From Pilasporangium apinafurcum (Eukaryota; Oomycota; Peronosporomycetes; Pythiales; Pythiaceae), in assembly GCA_001600495.1 (NCBI GenBank), contig BCKE01000038.1:257780-321779 (forward strand): DNA of 64,000 nucleotides. The letters run 5' to 3'. The stretch's first letter is position 1, and each line of letters begins with the position of its first letter. The notes under the pieces were generated by a model. The model did not search any database. It had not been told where the DNA came from and saw nothing but the letters and a program-made list of their open reading frames with translations. Shown piece after piece: positions 9,888-20,068 of the stretch. The position numbers were made by a program, and so were the translations under genes.

Positions 9888-10023
9888 TTTGGCTTAAGGA
9901 CAATCTAAACGAATAAAACCTCGTTCCATATCATCCAAATCCTAAATCTTCTCGAAGAGCGCATTTCGGCCAGTGTTGAACTCGCAACAGTCATCGCAGA
10001 CAGAAGATTGAGAGGAAATCAGC

Positions 10024-10833
10024 ATGTCGGAGAAAGCAAAAGTAAAGGACGTCAAATACCCCTCGTTCCCAGAGGCCAGCGCACCGTCACCGGATGTGCC
10101 CATTGCACACTCTGTCGGCAGCCATGGGCATCATCGATCGTCCAAAGTATTCATTGCTGCCCGTGCCAACGGTAAAGAGCCTGGCTTCCTCCATTCGCTG
10201 TTGAAGCTGTCGATCTTCCACTGGCTCAACTCGGTCTTCGGCACGATTGCATTTGTCGTGATAGCCGTGGGCACCATCGTGTCAATTGTGTTGCTGCCAC
10301 TCTGTTGCGCTGGCGCGTTTGTGTTCCGCTTCGTGCTCTATCTCGTTGGATTCCTTGCCGAAGCGGACGTCGCACTGTACAACTTCATCACCCCGCCGGA
10401 AGAGCGCGTGTATGTTGGTTTCCCACGTGAGAAGTTGAGTGGATCAGGCGAACGCGTATCGGAGAAGCTTTTCAAGTTCTCGCCGATGTCACTGGCGGCG
10501 GCAGGCTATTTTGCCACCATCCGCTTTGGGCTTGGTTTGGTCAGCAGCGTCGTGCTCTCGTTCACGTACTCATATCCGTTGGGCGTGCTCACCTCGCATG
10601 ATGAGAGCGTCAAGTTGAATGGCGTCGTGCATGTGATCTGGTTTGTGGTGCTTACGCTCTGCCTTTTCATTGCCGGCAACTGGCTCATGACATTGGCGGC
10701 GCGACTCTCCCGTATTGCTACCCACCACTTCTGCGTGGAGAGATTTTCATCCTATAACTACGTCAATGCTGGTCATCACGGTTCTTCGTATCCAGCGGCT
10801 GTGCCATCGTATGGCACTAACGACCATGTCTAA
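10024..10833 (+). CDS. Multi-pass membrane protein, tandem family copy 4
   Basis: The shortest copy at 269 residues, intronless, starting at the ATG at 10024. The N-terminal tail is only about 55 residues and has the EASAPS variant of the ASAPP motif. The core matches the others: LLKLSIFHWLN starts the first span at about residue 58, EADVALYNFI follows the second, PPEERVYVGFP forms the loop, the third span follows FSPMSL, and the last ends near HHFCVERFS. It ends with SYGTNDHV. It is visibly more GC-rich than the neighbouring copies. Function unknown. Together with the other copies it defines a local expansion whose terminal tails vary most. Confidence 0.85.
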   Translation: MSEKAKVKDVKYPSFPEASAPSPDVPIAHSVGSHGHHRSSKVFIAARANGKEPGFLHSLLKLSIFHWLNSVFGTIAFVVIAVGTIVSIVLLPLCCAGAFVFRFVLYLVGFLAEADVALYNFITPPEERVYVGFPREKLSGSGERVSEKLFKFSPMSLAAAGYFATIRFGLGLVSSVVLSFTYSYPLGVLTSHDESVKLNGVVHVIWFVVLTLCLFIAGNWLMTLAARLSRIATHHFCVERFSSYNYVNAGHHGSSYPAAVPSYGTNDHV

Positions 10834-11222
10834 GCGGAGGGAGAAATGCAAGGACTGGCAGATGCCGATGCTTTATCATTTGACTGCGTATGAATCAAGA
10901 AAGTGCAAGAGCTTGATGGAATTAACGATAAGCATGAACTACACTTGGCAGTTTAGAGCATATGGAGCGCTTTCTCTGTTTGGGCAGTTCTTTTTGTTTA
11001 AGTGATAACTTCGTTTGGGAGAATTGATTTGCTGTCAACTTGTTCTTTTGTTCAACATTTACGCTTACAGGAAGTTCCTGTCCATTCAATCAGTTACTTC
11101 GTTCGTAACTCTGGACAGGAGAAAACATTCTATCACTCATGGCTACGACACATTTAAACGCTGGAACGCCACTCCACCTAACTGACGGAAGTTTAGACAG
11201 ATAAACAAACATCAAAAGAACC
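10834..11222. other. Convergent intergenic spacer
   Basis: This lies between the ends of two genes on opposite strands. No gene or notable repeat is seen; it should hold the 3' untranslated regions of both. Confidence 0.6.
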
Positions 11223-12002
11223 TTACGCTTCCAAGCCAAAGTCCTGCGTCCAGTATGTCTTATAGTTACCACAGCCAGAGTTGCTGGCGAGTGCAAAACC
11301 GACATTCTTGACATTGGCATTGAGTATATTGGCACGATGACCAGCCGAGTTCCACCACGAAGTCATCACTGACGAGACTGATGTTTGTCCTGCCGCGACG
11401 TTTTCTGCTGCTTCCTGCCAGTCATAGCCTTGTGCAGCCATACGTTCCCATGGTTGTGAACCGTCGCTGCCGTCATGCGTCATTGTGCAGGTGTTAGCCA
11501 TGTCCTGCGAATGCGCCAGGGCTGCTGCAACCAGCCGTGTGTCGATCGTGAGGCTAGAGAGTCCGTTCTGATTCCGGTACGAATTGATCGTGTCCAGCAT
11601 GAGTTGTGTGTCCGAGTCGCTTAAGCCATCATCATAGGACGTGGTAGTGGTTGTAGTGGTCTGCGTGGTTGACTGTGAAGCGCTGTCCGAAGGAAGAGAG
11701 AAGCGACTGGTGACATAGCCACATCCAGCACCGTAGTAGGTCACATAGCTCGCCGATGCGCCGTTCTTGAGCCAGCATGTGCCGCCGTTGTAGTTGTTCC
11801 ACGTCCAGTGCGTGCAGCTCGCGTCGTTCGCACAGAGATCGCCGCAGGCGTCTGGAATCGCTTCTACTGCGTAAATATCTGAGCCATAAAAATCGCAGTC
11901 ATAATCCCACATCACGCGGTTTTGGCTGCCCGTTTGGAAAGTTGCCGTGCTGGACGTCATGATGGCGGCAATAACCGATGTAATTAGAAAAACGCGCTGC
12001 AT
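11223..12002 (-). CDS. Secreted PAN/Apple + CAP (SCP/PR-1-like) protein 1
   Basis: A 259-residue intronless protein from the ATG at 12002. Residues 1 to about 21 form a signal peptide. Residues 23-100 or so form a PAN/Apple-like module with cysteines in CGDLCANDASC, CTHW and CWLKNGASA, which in other proteins binds protein or carbohydrate. A Ser/Thr-rich linker with a run of Thr follows (about 104-122). The CAP domain (about 125-259) has the expected LDTINSYRN start, HSQDMA, the EAAENVA motif, WWNSAGHRANIL and the closing CGNYKTYWTQDFG. CAP proteins are extracellular, and sterol or lipid binding is known for some members; the role here is unknown. It is a paralogue of the gene at 13043-13786, on the same strand. 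Confidence 0.92.
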   Translation of the reverse strand: MQRVFLITSVIAAIMTSSTATFQTGSQNRVMWDYDCDFYGSDIYAVEAIPDACGDLCANDASCTHWTWNNYNGGTCWLKNGASASYVTYYGAGCGYVTSRFSLPSDSASQSTTQTTTTTTTSYDDGLSDSDTQLMLDTINSYRNQNGLSSLTIDTRLVAAALAHSQDMANTCTMTHDGSDGSQPWERMAAQGYDWQEAAENVAAGQTSVSSVMTSWWNSAGHRANILNANVKNVGFALASNSGCGNYKTYWTQDFGLEA

Positions 12003-13042
12003 CACTATTGACGAAGACTAAAGAGAGCGGAGCGCTGGGTATTGATAGAAGTGATTGCCGATGGGATAATGGAGGCAAATTGGTAAGTGAGCAACGACAG
12101 AATGGACGCTGCGCTTGGTGTCGTCCACTTCGCTATGAGGATATGTTTGGCACAGCACACGCACTGTCAACGTTGACCAAATCCATCTGGGCTTCTGTAG
12201 CTGCTGACGTCGGATCGTTATTTCTAGCAGCTGTCCATGACGAGCTCGGTGCGTTATCTCTTTGTTACTATCATTGTGTGAACCAGCTGGTGGAGGACAG
12301 ATGGATGGAAGTGATAGTGGACCATCAGTATTAACCTCAAAAGATGTAAGAGAGCGGACAGTGCGTGTGGTGACTTGGAAGATGGCGAGATGTATAGGCA
12401 GCATCACTGTAAAAACCCCCCACCAAAATGGATCGACTGTGAACGTAAATCTGCACATATGCCATCCCCATCTGGCTGCATATCTCCTGCCAATCACGCC
12501 GAATAGTTAAGACACCTCTGCATATTACAGTAACCCGCTGTCTTGACAACGTGACGCTATGTTAATCTTCATCTGTTCACCGATGTAAAGGAAACAAAAG
12601 CGCATATACCGGCTGCTTGTTGTCATTCTCGGCTCTCAACTACACGATAGATGCTCGTCTCATTCCAGCATTGGATTGACTCAGTCCACGATTAACTTTT
12701 CCAACTTGTTTTTGACAAAGGCAGCATTGGCCCCATACAGTGTCGCTGTTATACATCTAAAGATCAAGAACGAACCAACCATGTAGGAGCAAGTTTAAAT
12801 AGCTGTGAGGTATGGTTGAATGACATTGGATTGGAACGAATAGATTACTCCATTTTACTCTTTGTCTTACAGTCATACTGAGTCAGTGATAGCACAGTAG
12901 CTTCCTTCGCTACGCGCTCACTACTTCTTCAAAAACAAATACTTTCTAACTTACGCGATCAATAACAGTATCTCTAAGCACAAGACTGACACATACTTAA
13001 CAGATAATCAACACAAACAAACTGCTCCTCCATTCGAACAGT
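12003..13042. other. Intergenic region between the two PAN-CAP genes
   Basis: About 1.04 kb. Short ORFs occur on both strands, but none has a recognisable protein or sensible composition. It should contain the promoter of the gene ending at 11223 and the 3' region of the gene at 13043. No repeat was noticed. Confidence 0.6.
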
Positions 13043-13786
13043 CTATCCTTCCTTGCCGAAGTCCTGCGTCCAGTATGTCTTGTAGTTACCACAGCCAGAG
13101 TTGCTGGCGAGTGCAAAACCGACATTCTTGACATTGGCATTGAGTATATTGGCACGGTGACCAGGCGAGTTCCACCACGAAGTCATCACTGACGAGACTG
13201 ATGTTTGTCCTGCCGCGACGTTTTCTGCTGCTTCCTGCCAGTCATAACCTTGTGCAGCCATGCGATCCCACGCCTTTGACCCGTTGCTTCCATCGTGTGT
13301 CATCGTACAGCGATTCGCCTGGTCTTGTGAGTGGCCCAATGCAGCGGCGACAATGCGGTTGTCAATGGTGAGGCTGGCTAGATTATTTGAGTTACGGTAC
13401 GCGTTCACTTTGTCGAGCATTTCCTGCGTTTCGGCACCGGTCAATCCGTTTGTCACTGTGGCTGATGGGACGTTAAAGCGTCCAATGACATACCCACAGC
13501 CAGCACCGTAGTAAGCAACCTTTGAGGCCGACGCGCCGTTCTTGAGCCAGCATGTGCCGCCGTTGTAGTTGTTCCACGTCCAGTGTGTACATGATTTGTC
13601 ATTGGCGCAGATGTCACCACAGACATCCGGGATGCCATGCACCGAGTAGGTGTCTTGACCGTAGAAATCGCAGTTGTTCTCCCACATAACGCGGCCTTGG
13701 CTACCCGTCTGGAACCCTGAGACGAATTCCATGGAGGCAGACACCATAACGGAGGCGACGAGAGCGAAAGCAGCGGAGCGTTGCAT
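13043..13786 (-). CDS. Secreted PAN/Apple + CAP (SCP/PR-1-like) protein 2
   Basis: A 247-residue intronless protein. I chose the ATG at 13786 because it opens a clear signal peptide (MQRSAAFALVASVMVSASM), whereas the extended frame upstream adds a polar stretch without one. A PAN/Apple-like module (about 27-105) and a CAP domain (about 113-247) follow. The CAP domain has HSQDQA, EAAENVA, WWNSPGHRANIL and CGNYKTYWTQDFG. It lacks the Thr-rich linker of its paralogue at 11223-12002. Over about the last 65 codons the two genes are almost identical at DNA level, but they differ much more upstream. Extracellular; function unknown, although such proteins are common in oomycete secretomes. Confidence 0.92.
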   Translation of the reverse strand: MQRSAAFALVASVMVSASMEFVSGFQTGSQGRVMWENNCDFYGQDTYSVHGIPDVCGDICANDKSCTHWTWNNYNGGTCWLKNGASASKVAYYGAGCGYVIGRFNVPSATVTNGLTGAETQEMLDKVNAYRNSNNLASLTIDNRIVAAALGHSQDQANRCTMTHDGSNGSKAWDRMAAQGYDWQEAAENVAAGQTSVSSVMTSWWNSPGHRANILNANVKNVGFALASNSGCGNYKTYWTQDFGKEG

Positions 13787-15514
13787 GGTGAACTGGTATA
13801 TATGTGTGTGGATGGGATTGAGTGATTGGTGAGGGGCAAATTGGTGACTGAACCATGCTGACAGGTATCTCGAGGTCATCAAATCTAAGTGGAAGGAATG
13901 GGAGGATAGTTGTCTCATCGTAATGGGGTTAAACAGCGAAAAGGTACGTGGTGGTTCAGTCTGCCATATGCCATTGGATCTACAAATTGTACAGAAAGAC
14001 TTGATAGGAGATTGGCCACAGTCAACAACACTGGATACTGTATCAGAGCAAAAACAGATGGTGGAAGCAACCAGCGAACATAGCAGCCTCGCTGTTCGCA
14101 GCGCACACGAAATGAAATGAGCGCCGATGGTAACATTAACAGAACCGTAGAGTATACGCTATGATTATACGGAGAGGAAGATTTGCGTTTGGTACCCACC
14201 ACATGTCAAGAAAGTAAAAGCGGCGTAGCACGAGCAACAGCGCAACACCAAAAAAAATACTCACAGCTAAAGGAGATCCCGACATACAGAACAACATTGT
14301 ATTTTGACAGTAACCACGCATTCACAACTGTAAAGACTGGTGATCCACGCATGTGGATCATGTGTGAAGCATTTTACCATAAAAGCATGGAAGCATCAAC
14401 CCGAAGTCAATGGTTTGGCATGGGCGTTCTGACTACTTCATACTATCTTATTATTGGCTAAAAATTAAACAAAACGATCAACTATTGGCCAATTTATGAG
14501 TGATAGGTCTAGTCAGTCGCCGACGTATCCATTTGCAGTCGGTGGAGATGAAAAGACTTGGATCATTTTGGTAAAATTGGGGACATGCATATGCCGCAAC
14601 CGTATCGAAAGCGCTGCCATCGTCTGTTGTTGTTCGATGGATTTTGTATGGATGTTTCAAACACTTGATCACCCATTGCTTCTGTGAAAATCTTGTTGAT
14701 CGTTGACCCTGAGGTCGGATTTCTTCGGGTTAGTTATTGATGCTCTGATCTTACATTCTTCTCTTCGTGGAACGAATTGTTGATGCTTCGATTGTAAGTA
14801 TTCACTTGCTAGAGCTAATTGTTGATGTTCCGACCATATTCTTTCTCTTCATGGCTGAGGGGGGGGGCAAGTCTTCTCCGTGTTGTAAAGATACTGGATG
14901 GAGATATGATTGAGCTTCTTCCTAGCTGATGTTAGCCATGAAAAAGGAATGCGTAGCGGTTCAGTGATGGCTCATACCGGTGTCTAATCGTCATGCTGTT
15001 CAGATAAAGTTTTGATCCTTCTGACATCCAAGGAAACATGGTTTCATTCATTGCATTCTCTTCAGCCAACCACACATGTGGATCCATGTCCAGAAAAATC
15101 AAGACATGTGGTTGATTGTTCAGAAGCCAGGCAGAATGGTTAAACCAAAGAGACCATGCAAGGACGGTCAGGAATAACTCTATGCTCCTCTAACAGACTT
15201 GAAAGCCAACGCTTTGTCAGGTATTTTTCATCTCTTGTTAACATTATACAGACCACATCGCCAATCAAATAGTGCCGATGGCCGCATAGAGAGATCTTGT
15301 TGACGTGTCACTGCTGTGACCCTCGATGCCTGTCCTGGTACGTCAGCGGGTTGTCACGACGTCAGCGTTGAAGTACAAGTCGAGGTCGCATACGTTATTT
15401 ACGAACCAAACCGTTATTTTAGGATTTATTTGCCTATTGTGTTTAAATACGGGATTGTGTCATTTTGCTCTTGGGTGCAAGTCACTCATAGCAAGTTGTA
15501 CGAAACGCGTGAAG
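13787..15514. other. Long intergenic region upstream of the FAR fusion gene
   Basis: About 1.7 kb with no supportable gene. It holds small palindromes (for example GATCCAC-GCAT-GTGGATC near 14341), a run of nine or so G residues near 14861, and a degenerate short tandem repeat at about 14731-14860. Promoters of the divergent flanking genes are expected here. Confidence 0.6.
14731..14860. repeat. Three degenerate tandem units of about 43 bp
   Basis: Units starting near 14731, 14774 and 14816 each begin with TTATTGATG/TTGTTGATG and continue with a diverged body; the first and third share TTCT-TCTCTTC-TGG. The period is about 43 bp. Function unknown. Confidence 0.5.
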
Positions 15515-18500
15515 ATGGAGGAGGTTTACGCAGGAAAATGCCTCTTTCTTACAGGTGCCACGGGCTTTCTCGGCAAAGTAAGACACTCTGCTTTACCTCT
15601 TCTGTAATTCTGCAATCTCTGTCAGGTGTTTTTTTTCACACCGCTGCGTGGGTTTTGATTAGGCGGTGGTAGAGAAACTCTTGCGCAGTTCCCCAAACAT
15701 CCAACAGGTGCAACACAGTGATTGTTTATTTCTTCCTTCGATAGTCTCGTTCATCACATATGTGTCGCTTATGATCGACGTAGATTTTTGTGCTGATTCG
15801 ATCACGCAAGGGTGTGCAGCCAGCAGTACGGTTGCAGAATGAAATCATCAACAGGTCTGGATTGCTCAATTGCTCCATCATATTTTTTAGATAGAGCCCT
15901 ATGGGCAACTTCACCACTCGCTCTTTGTATTTGTTTTATCGTACATGTTTGCTGATGATTAAAGCCCAATATTTGACCGCCTACGCCGCGAAAGAGGAAA
16001 GGACTTTGAGGCGTTTGCGGCATCTAAACTTTACCCAGTCGCGGGTGATGTGACGTCTCCTGGTCTGGGATTAAGCGATGAAGACGCACGATTACTAAGG
16101 GATCATGTGCAGATCACCATCCATTCTGCAGCGACAGTGCAGTTTAATGAACCGCTTGAAGTGGCTGTTGAGGTACGTGCATAATCTAGTGCTTCATTGG
16201 GTATTAACCGATTTAATGACTTATTTGGTTAAATAGATGAACTGCATCGGCGCACTGAACACCTTAGATTTCGTCCAGAGCTGTCCGCATGTGCTATGCC
16301 ACTTGCATGTCTCCACTGCCTATGTGAATAGCAACCTGCGTACGCTGCACATCAAAGAAGAGCTCTATCCGTTGGATTTCAATGCGCGCGAGGCCATCGA
16401 CGCGGTCATTAACGCTTCTCCAAGTGAACTGGAGCGTTTGAGTGTGAACCTCATGGGTACGTACCCCAATACATACGCACTCACCAAGTCCATGACGGAG
16501 CATCTACTCGTCCAGACGCTTCGTGAATCAACCACCAAGCCATTGCCGCTTGTTATTTACCGGCCAACCATTATCGGTGCGTCTTGGAAAGAGCCTGTGC
16601 CTGGGTGGGTCGACCAAATCGCGGGTGCAGGGGCTATTTTCTTAGCCGCTGGCATGGGTGTACTCACCATGCTGCCTGGTGACCCACGCAACATCGCTGA
16701 TCTTGTGCCTGTAGACCTTGCAGTCAACAGTTTGCTGCTCTCGATCTGCACGAAGATTAAGATGAGCGGACCACCTAGCCATCATCAGCATCAGCAGTTT
16801 CAAACACCGCCATTGATCGTGCATTGTGGCACTTCCGACCCACGTCAGAATCCTTTAAGGTGGCGAGTACCTGTGGGGCTTGTGCCTGAGTACTTCAGGA
16901 AGAATCCACCCGTAAAGGGTCTATTTCCAGCGAAATTCCATATGATTCCGACGCATCAGCACTTCCAGACCAAATGGTTTTTTTCCTATGCATTGCCATC
17001 GTCTGTGTACTCAACTGTGGCCAACAAGAGCGGCCATCCACATCATGTGAAGCAGGCTGCCAGGCTCTGGCAGCTTACATGGCGCGCCCGTACTCTTGTC
17101 GAGCTGTTTAAACCATTTACAGAGAACCAATGGATCTTTGTGGCTGATTCGAATGAACTGCTCAAGTCATATGCCACGAACGACTGGTGGCTCGACAGCC
17201 ACCAAATCGTCTGGGAACGATATGTCATCAATTTCTGCGTCGGGTTAAAGAAGTACATGCTCCATGAAGACGTCATCGACGTCGACATCGAAGGCGTCGA
17301 ACAGACGCAGCTTGCGCTCAGCACGGGGCGAATGTTGGCCTGGGACCCAGATCACCACGCCATCTCGTTTCCTGGACTATTATCTGATGTTTCATGGGCT
17401 TATACCTCAAGTCGCAAACCTGGATACACCAAGTCTGGATTGTTGGGACGATTTATGGGGCTCACGGGCTGGAAAGAAGGGATGAATCACGAAGCCAGTC
17501 ATGTGCCTCGCCAACACGTGGAATCTATTGGCTCCATGCGTAATAGCATCTTAGAGTCTCAGGCAGTTCGTGAAGCCATCGCTACGAAAGCAGAAGAACT
17601 GAGTATTGTAGTAGACGACGTGGAAAAAGAAACCGCGGCCATTTTAGACAAAATGACGGCGCAGATGGACTACCGATCGGTTCGCAAATTTGGATGGCTG
17701 CTACGAAAAGTTTGCCGACGCATGTACGATCAGATTCATGTGGATGAGAAAGGATTGATGCACATCCGCGAGATCCTGGGCAATCGCAAAGGCAGTGTCG
17801 TGCTGGTGCCGACACACCGATCGTATATTGATTTTCTCCTTATGAGCTACGTCTTCTTTGCGTACAATATCCCGGTGCCATACATCGCCGCGGGAGAAGA
17901 CTTCATGCACATGGGCTACTTGACCAAGATTTTTCGAGAATCAGGCGCGTACTTCATTCGTCGGTCGTTCAGTGATGACCCACTTTATACAGCTGTGTTT
18001 CGCGAATACACGCAAGTATGTTTTGGTGGTATGCATATGCTTAGTTACTTGATGGAGTAAACTAACGTGTTGGGCAATGTGTGTGCTGGCAGTATTTGGT
18101 GTCCAAGGGCCATACTGTCGAGTTCTTCATTGAAGGTTCACGCAGTCGCAGTGGGAAGCAGTTGCATCCAAAATTTGGCATCTTGAGCACCGTCGTCGAC
18201 TGCTTCCTTGCAGAAAAAGTGGACAATGTACGTATTTTATCAGTCGATTCGGCCTTTGCATCAACTTGAACTCTCTTCGGTGTTGTGGTAGCTTTATATT
18301 GTGCCGGTGACAATCGATTACGAGAAGCCTTTGGAAGTGCTTTTGCATCAAAATGAAGTGCTTGGTGAAGGCAAAATCCGAGAGGTAAATGAATGATTGA
18401 TACTTTTTCGTCTTTTGCCATTCCGCCTAATCATGTGCTGGTTGTGATTATTTGTAGTCGCTGGGTGCGCTAGTCAAGTCTGTTCCTGTACTGCGCAAGA

Positions 18501-19904
18501 AATTTGGCTCGATCTCGGTGCAATTTGGCGATCCAATCGATCTGAAAGACTATGTTGCAACTCAATTGGACATCCACGCGGATCAATTTATCTCCAGTGC
18601 AACACTGGTGGAAAATTTGGCCTATGAAATCACCGACGCACTCATCACACGTGCTACCTGCACCATGTCACATGTGGTCGCGACAATTTTGCTCATGTAT
18701 CGCCACGGTATTTCGAAGAAAGAACTCGTACAACAGTCGAATTGGCTTCGCATGGAGATCTTGAAGCGCGGAGGCCGAGTCATGGGTACACAAGGACGAT
18801 CACCTGCGATTGTGGTGGAGCATGCACTCGAGATGCTGCAAGAACTTGTCTGTACGACCAGAAGGAAAGGCCACGTCGAGCCAGCCATCACCAGCGTACG
18901 AAACTTTTATATATTCTCGTTGGTATAGATACATTGTCTAAACTTATACTTTTGTTTCTTTTCTGATGAGATAGAGAGAGCAATACCCAAATATGATTGG
19001 CTTGGGCTATTACCGCAACAAGATCCTGCACTGGTTCAACCGTGAAGGCGTGCTGGCATGTGCCTACCACGCCTTGGACGTCTTCAATGCCAGTGACAAC
19101 AGCACAACTAGCAGCAATTCCGCTGGTGTGGATGCGACGGAGCTGCTCGACGGCGCGGGCTTCTTGCATGAGATGCTCATGATGGAGTTTGTGCGGAAGG
19201 ATTGCAAGAACGACCGTCAGGAACTGACGTTGGCACTGCAGCAGCTGGAGGCGCAGCAAACGCTGGAACGCAACGCTGCGTCCAAACTCTGCGTGGGCAG
19301 CACAGGGCAGCCGCTCGTATCGCTGCTGTGCGCTGTCATTTGGCCATTCATCGACAGTTACTGGGTAGCGATCACGAGTCTGTTTGCGTTGCGAGCTCAT
19401 GTAGAGATCTCGCTGGAGGATCTGCTCAAACGCATCCAGTGGCTCGCCGAGACGGTCCGTCTTTCTATGATGCGCATTGCTAGTTGGTTTGCAACATAAT
19501 ATTAACAGTGTACTGTGTTTTGTGTTATCAGATGTATCATGAAAAACTTATCAGCTTCTACGAATCATGCTCATTGGAGACACTGCAGAACGCAATTACG
19601 CTGCTGGAACACTGGAACGTCATCGAACGCCACGCCAAGATGCGCAAACGCAGGACAGGACCAACCTTGGTATGTGGAGACACTTGCAACTACTGGCATA
19701 AAAAATACTCACCTGATTGTTCTATCTTTGCTATAGATTCGCTTGACTCCGCAATACGAACAGGAAAACGAGTTGGAGTTGCTGGCGCTGCGTGTGGCCA
19801 AATTCCGCAAGCTGCCGCATGGCACGATACCCACTACGGGGCTTACGAGCTGCCACCGTGAGAGTCACCTCATCGCCATGCTCCCTGCGCTTTCCAAGAT
19901 GTAG
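15515..19904 (+). CDS. Fatty acyl-CoA reductase / DHAP-type acyltransferase fusion
   Basis: Eleven exons: 15515-15577, 15663-15707, 15784-15854, 15965-16172, 16237-18015, 18093-18227, 18292-18384, 18458-18895, 18975-19454, 19532-19669 and 19737-19904, giving 1205 residues with consistent phases. The N-terminal half is a fatty acyl-CoA reductase: nucleotide-binding GATGFLG at 14-20, the YALTK catalytic pair (Tyr209, Lys213), and a FAR C-terminal region. The second half is a glycerol-3-phosphate/DHAP acyltransferase: HRSYID (His656, Asp661), the FIRR motif near 704 and EGSRSR (736-741). The last three residues are SKM, a PTS1-type peroxisomal signal. Such a protein could make fatty alcohol and acyl-DHAP, the two precursors of ether lipids. 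It ends 164 bp from the convergent 6-phosphogluconate dehydrogenase gene. Confidence 0.9.
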
Positions 19905-20068
19905 CCACAATACAACAAGAACTAGCTGAATAGATGTGCAAAATGCAAAATGAAGGGGTTTCTTTGTTTTTGTCAATAGACTAACAATAAACTAAAGAAA
20001 AATCCAAAAGAGCAAATACATACCCTCCATTACCAAACCTGTCTTTCTTTCTCATACACACCATCAAC

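Noticed and set aside
12018-12497. Minus-strand ORF of 159 codons between the PAN-CAP genes
   Set aside because: There is no domain, no conserved look and an odd composition; more probably chance in a low-stop stretch.
18016-18060. In-frame extension of FAR exon 5 to a stop at 18060
   Set aside because: A GTATGT donor at 18016 followed by an acceptor at 18092 joins straight to the EGSRSR motif; the extension would end the acyltransferase in mid-domain.
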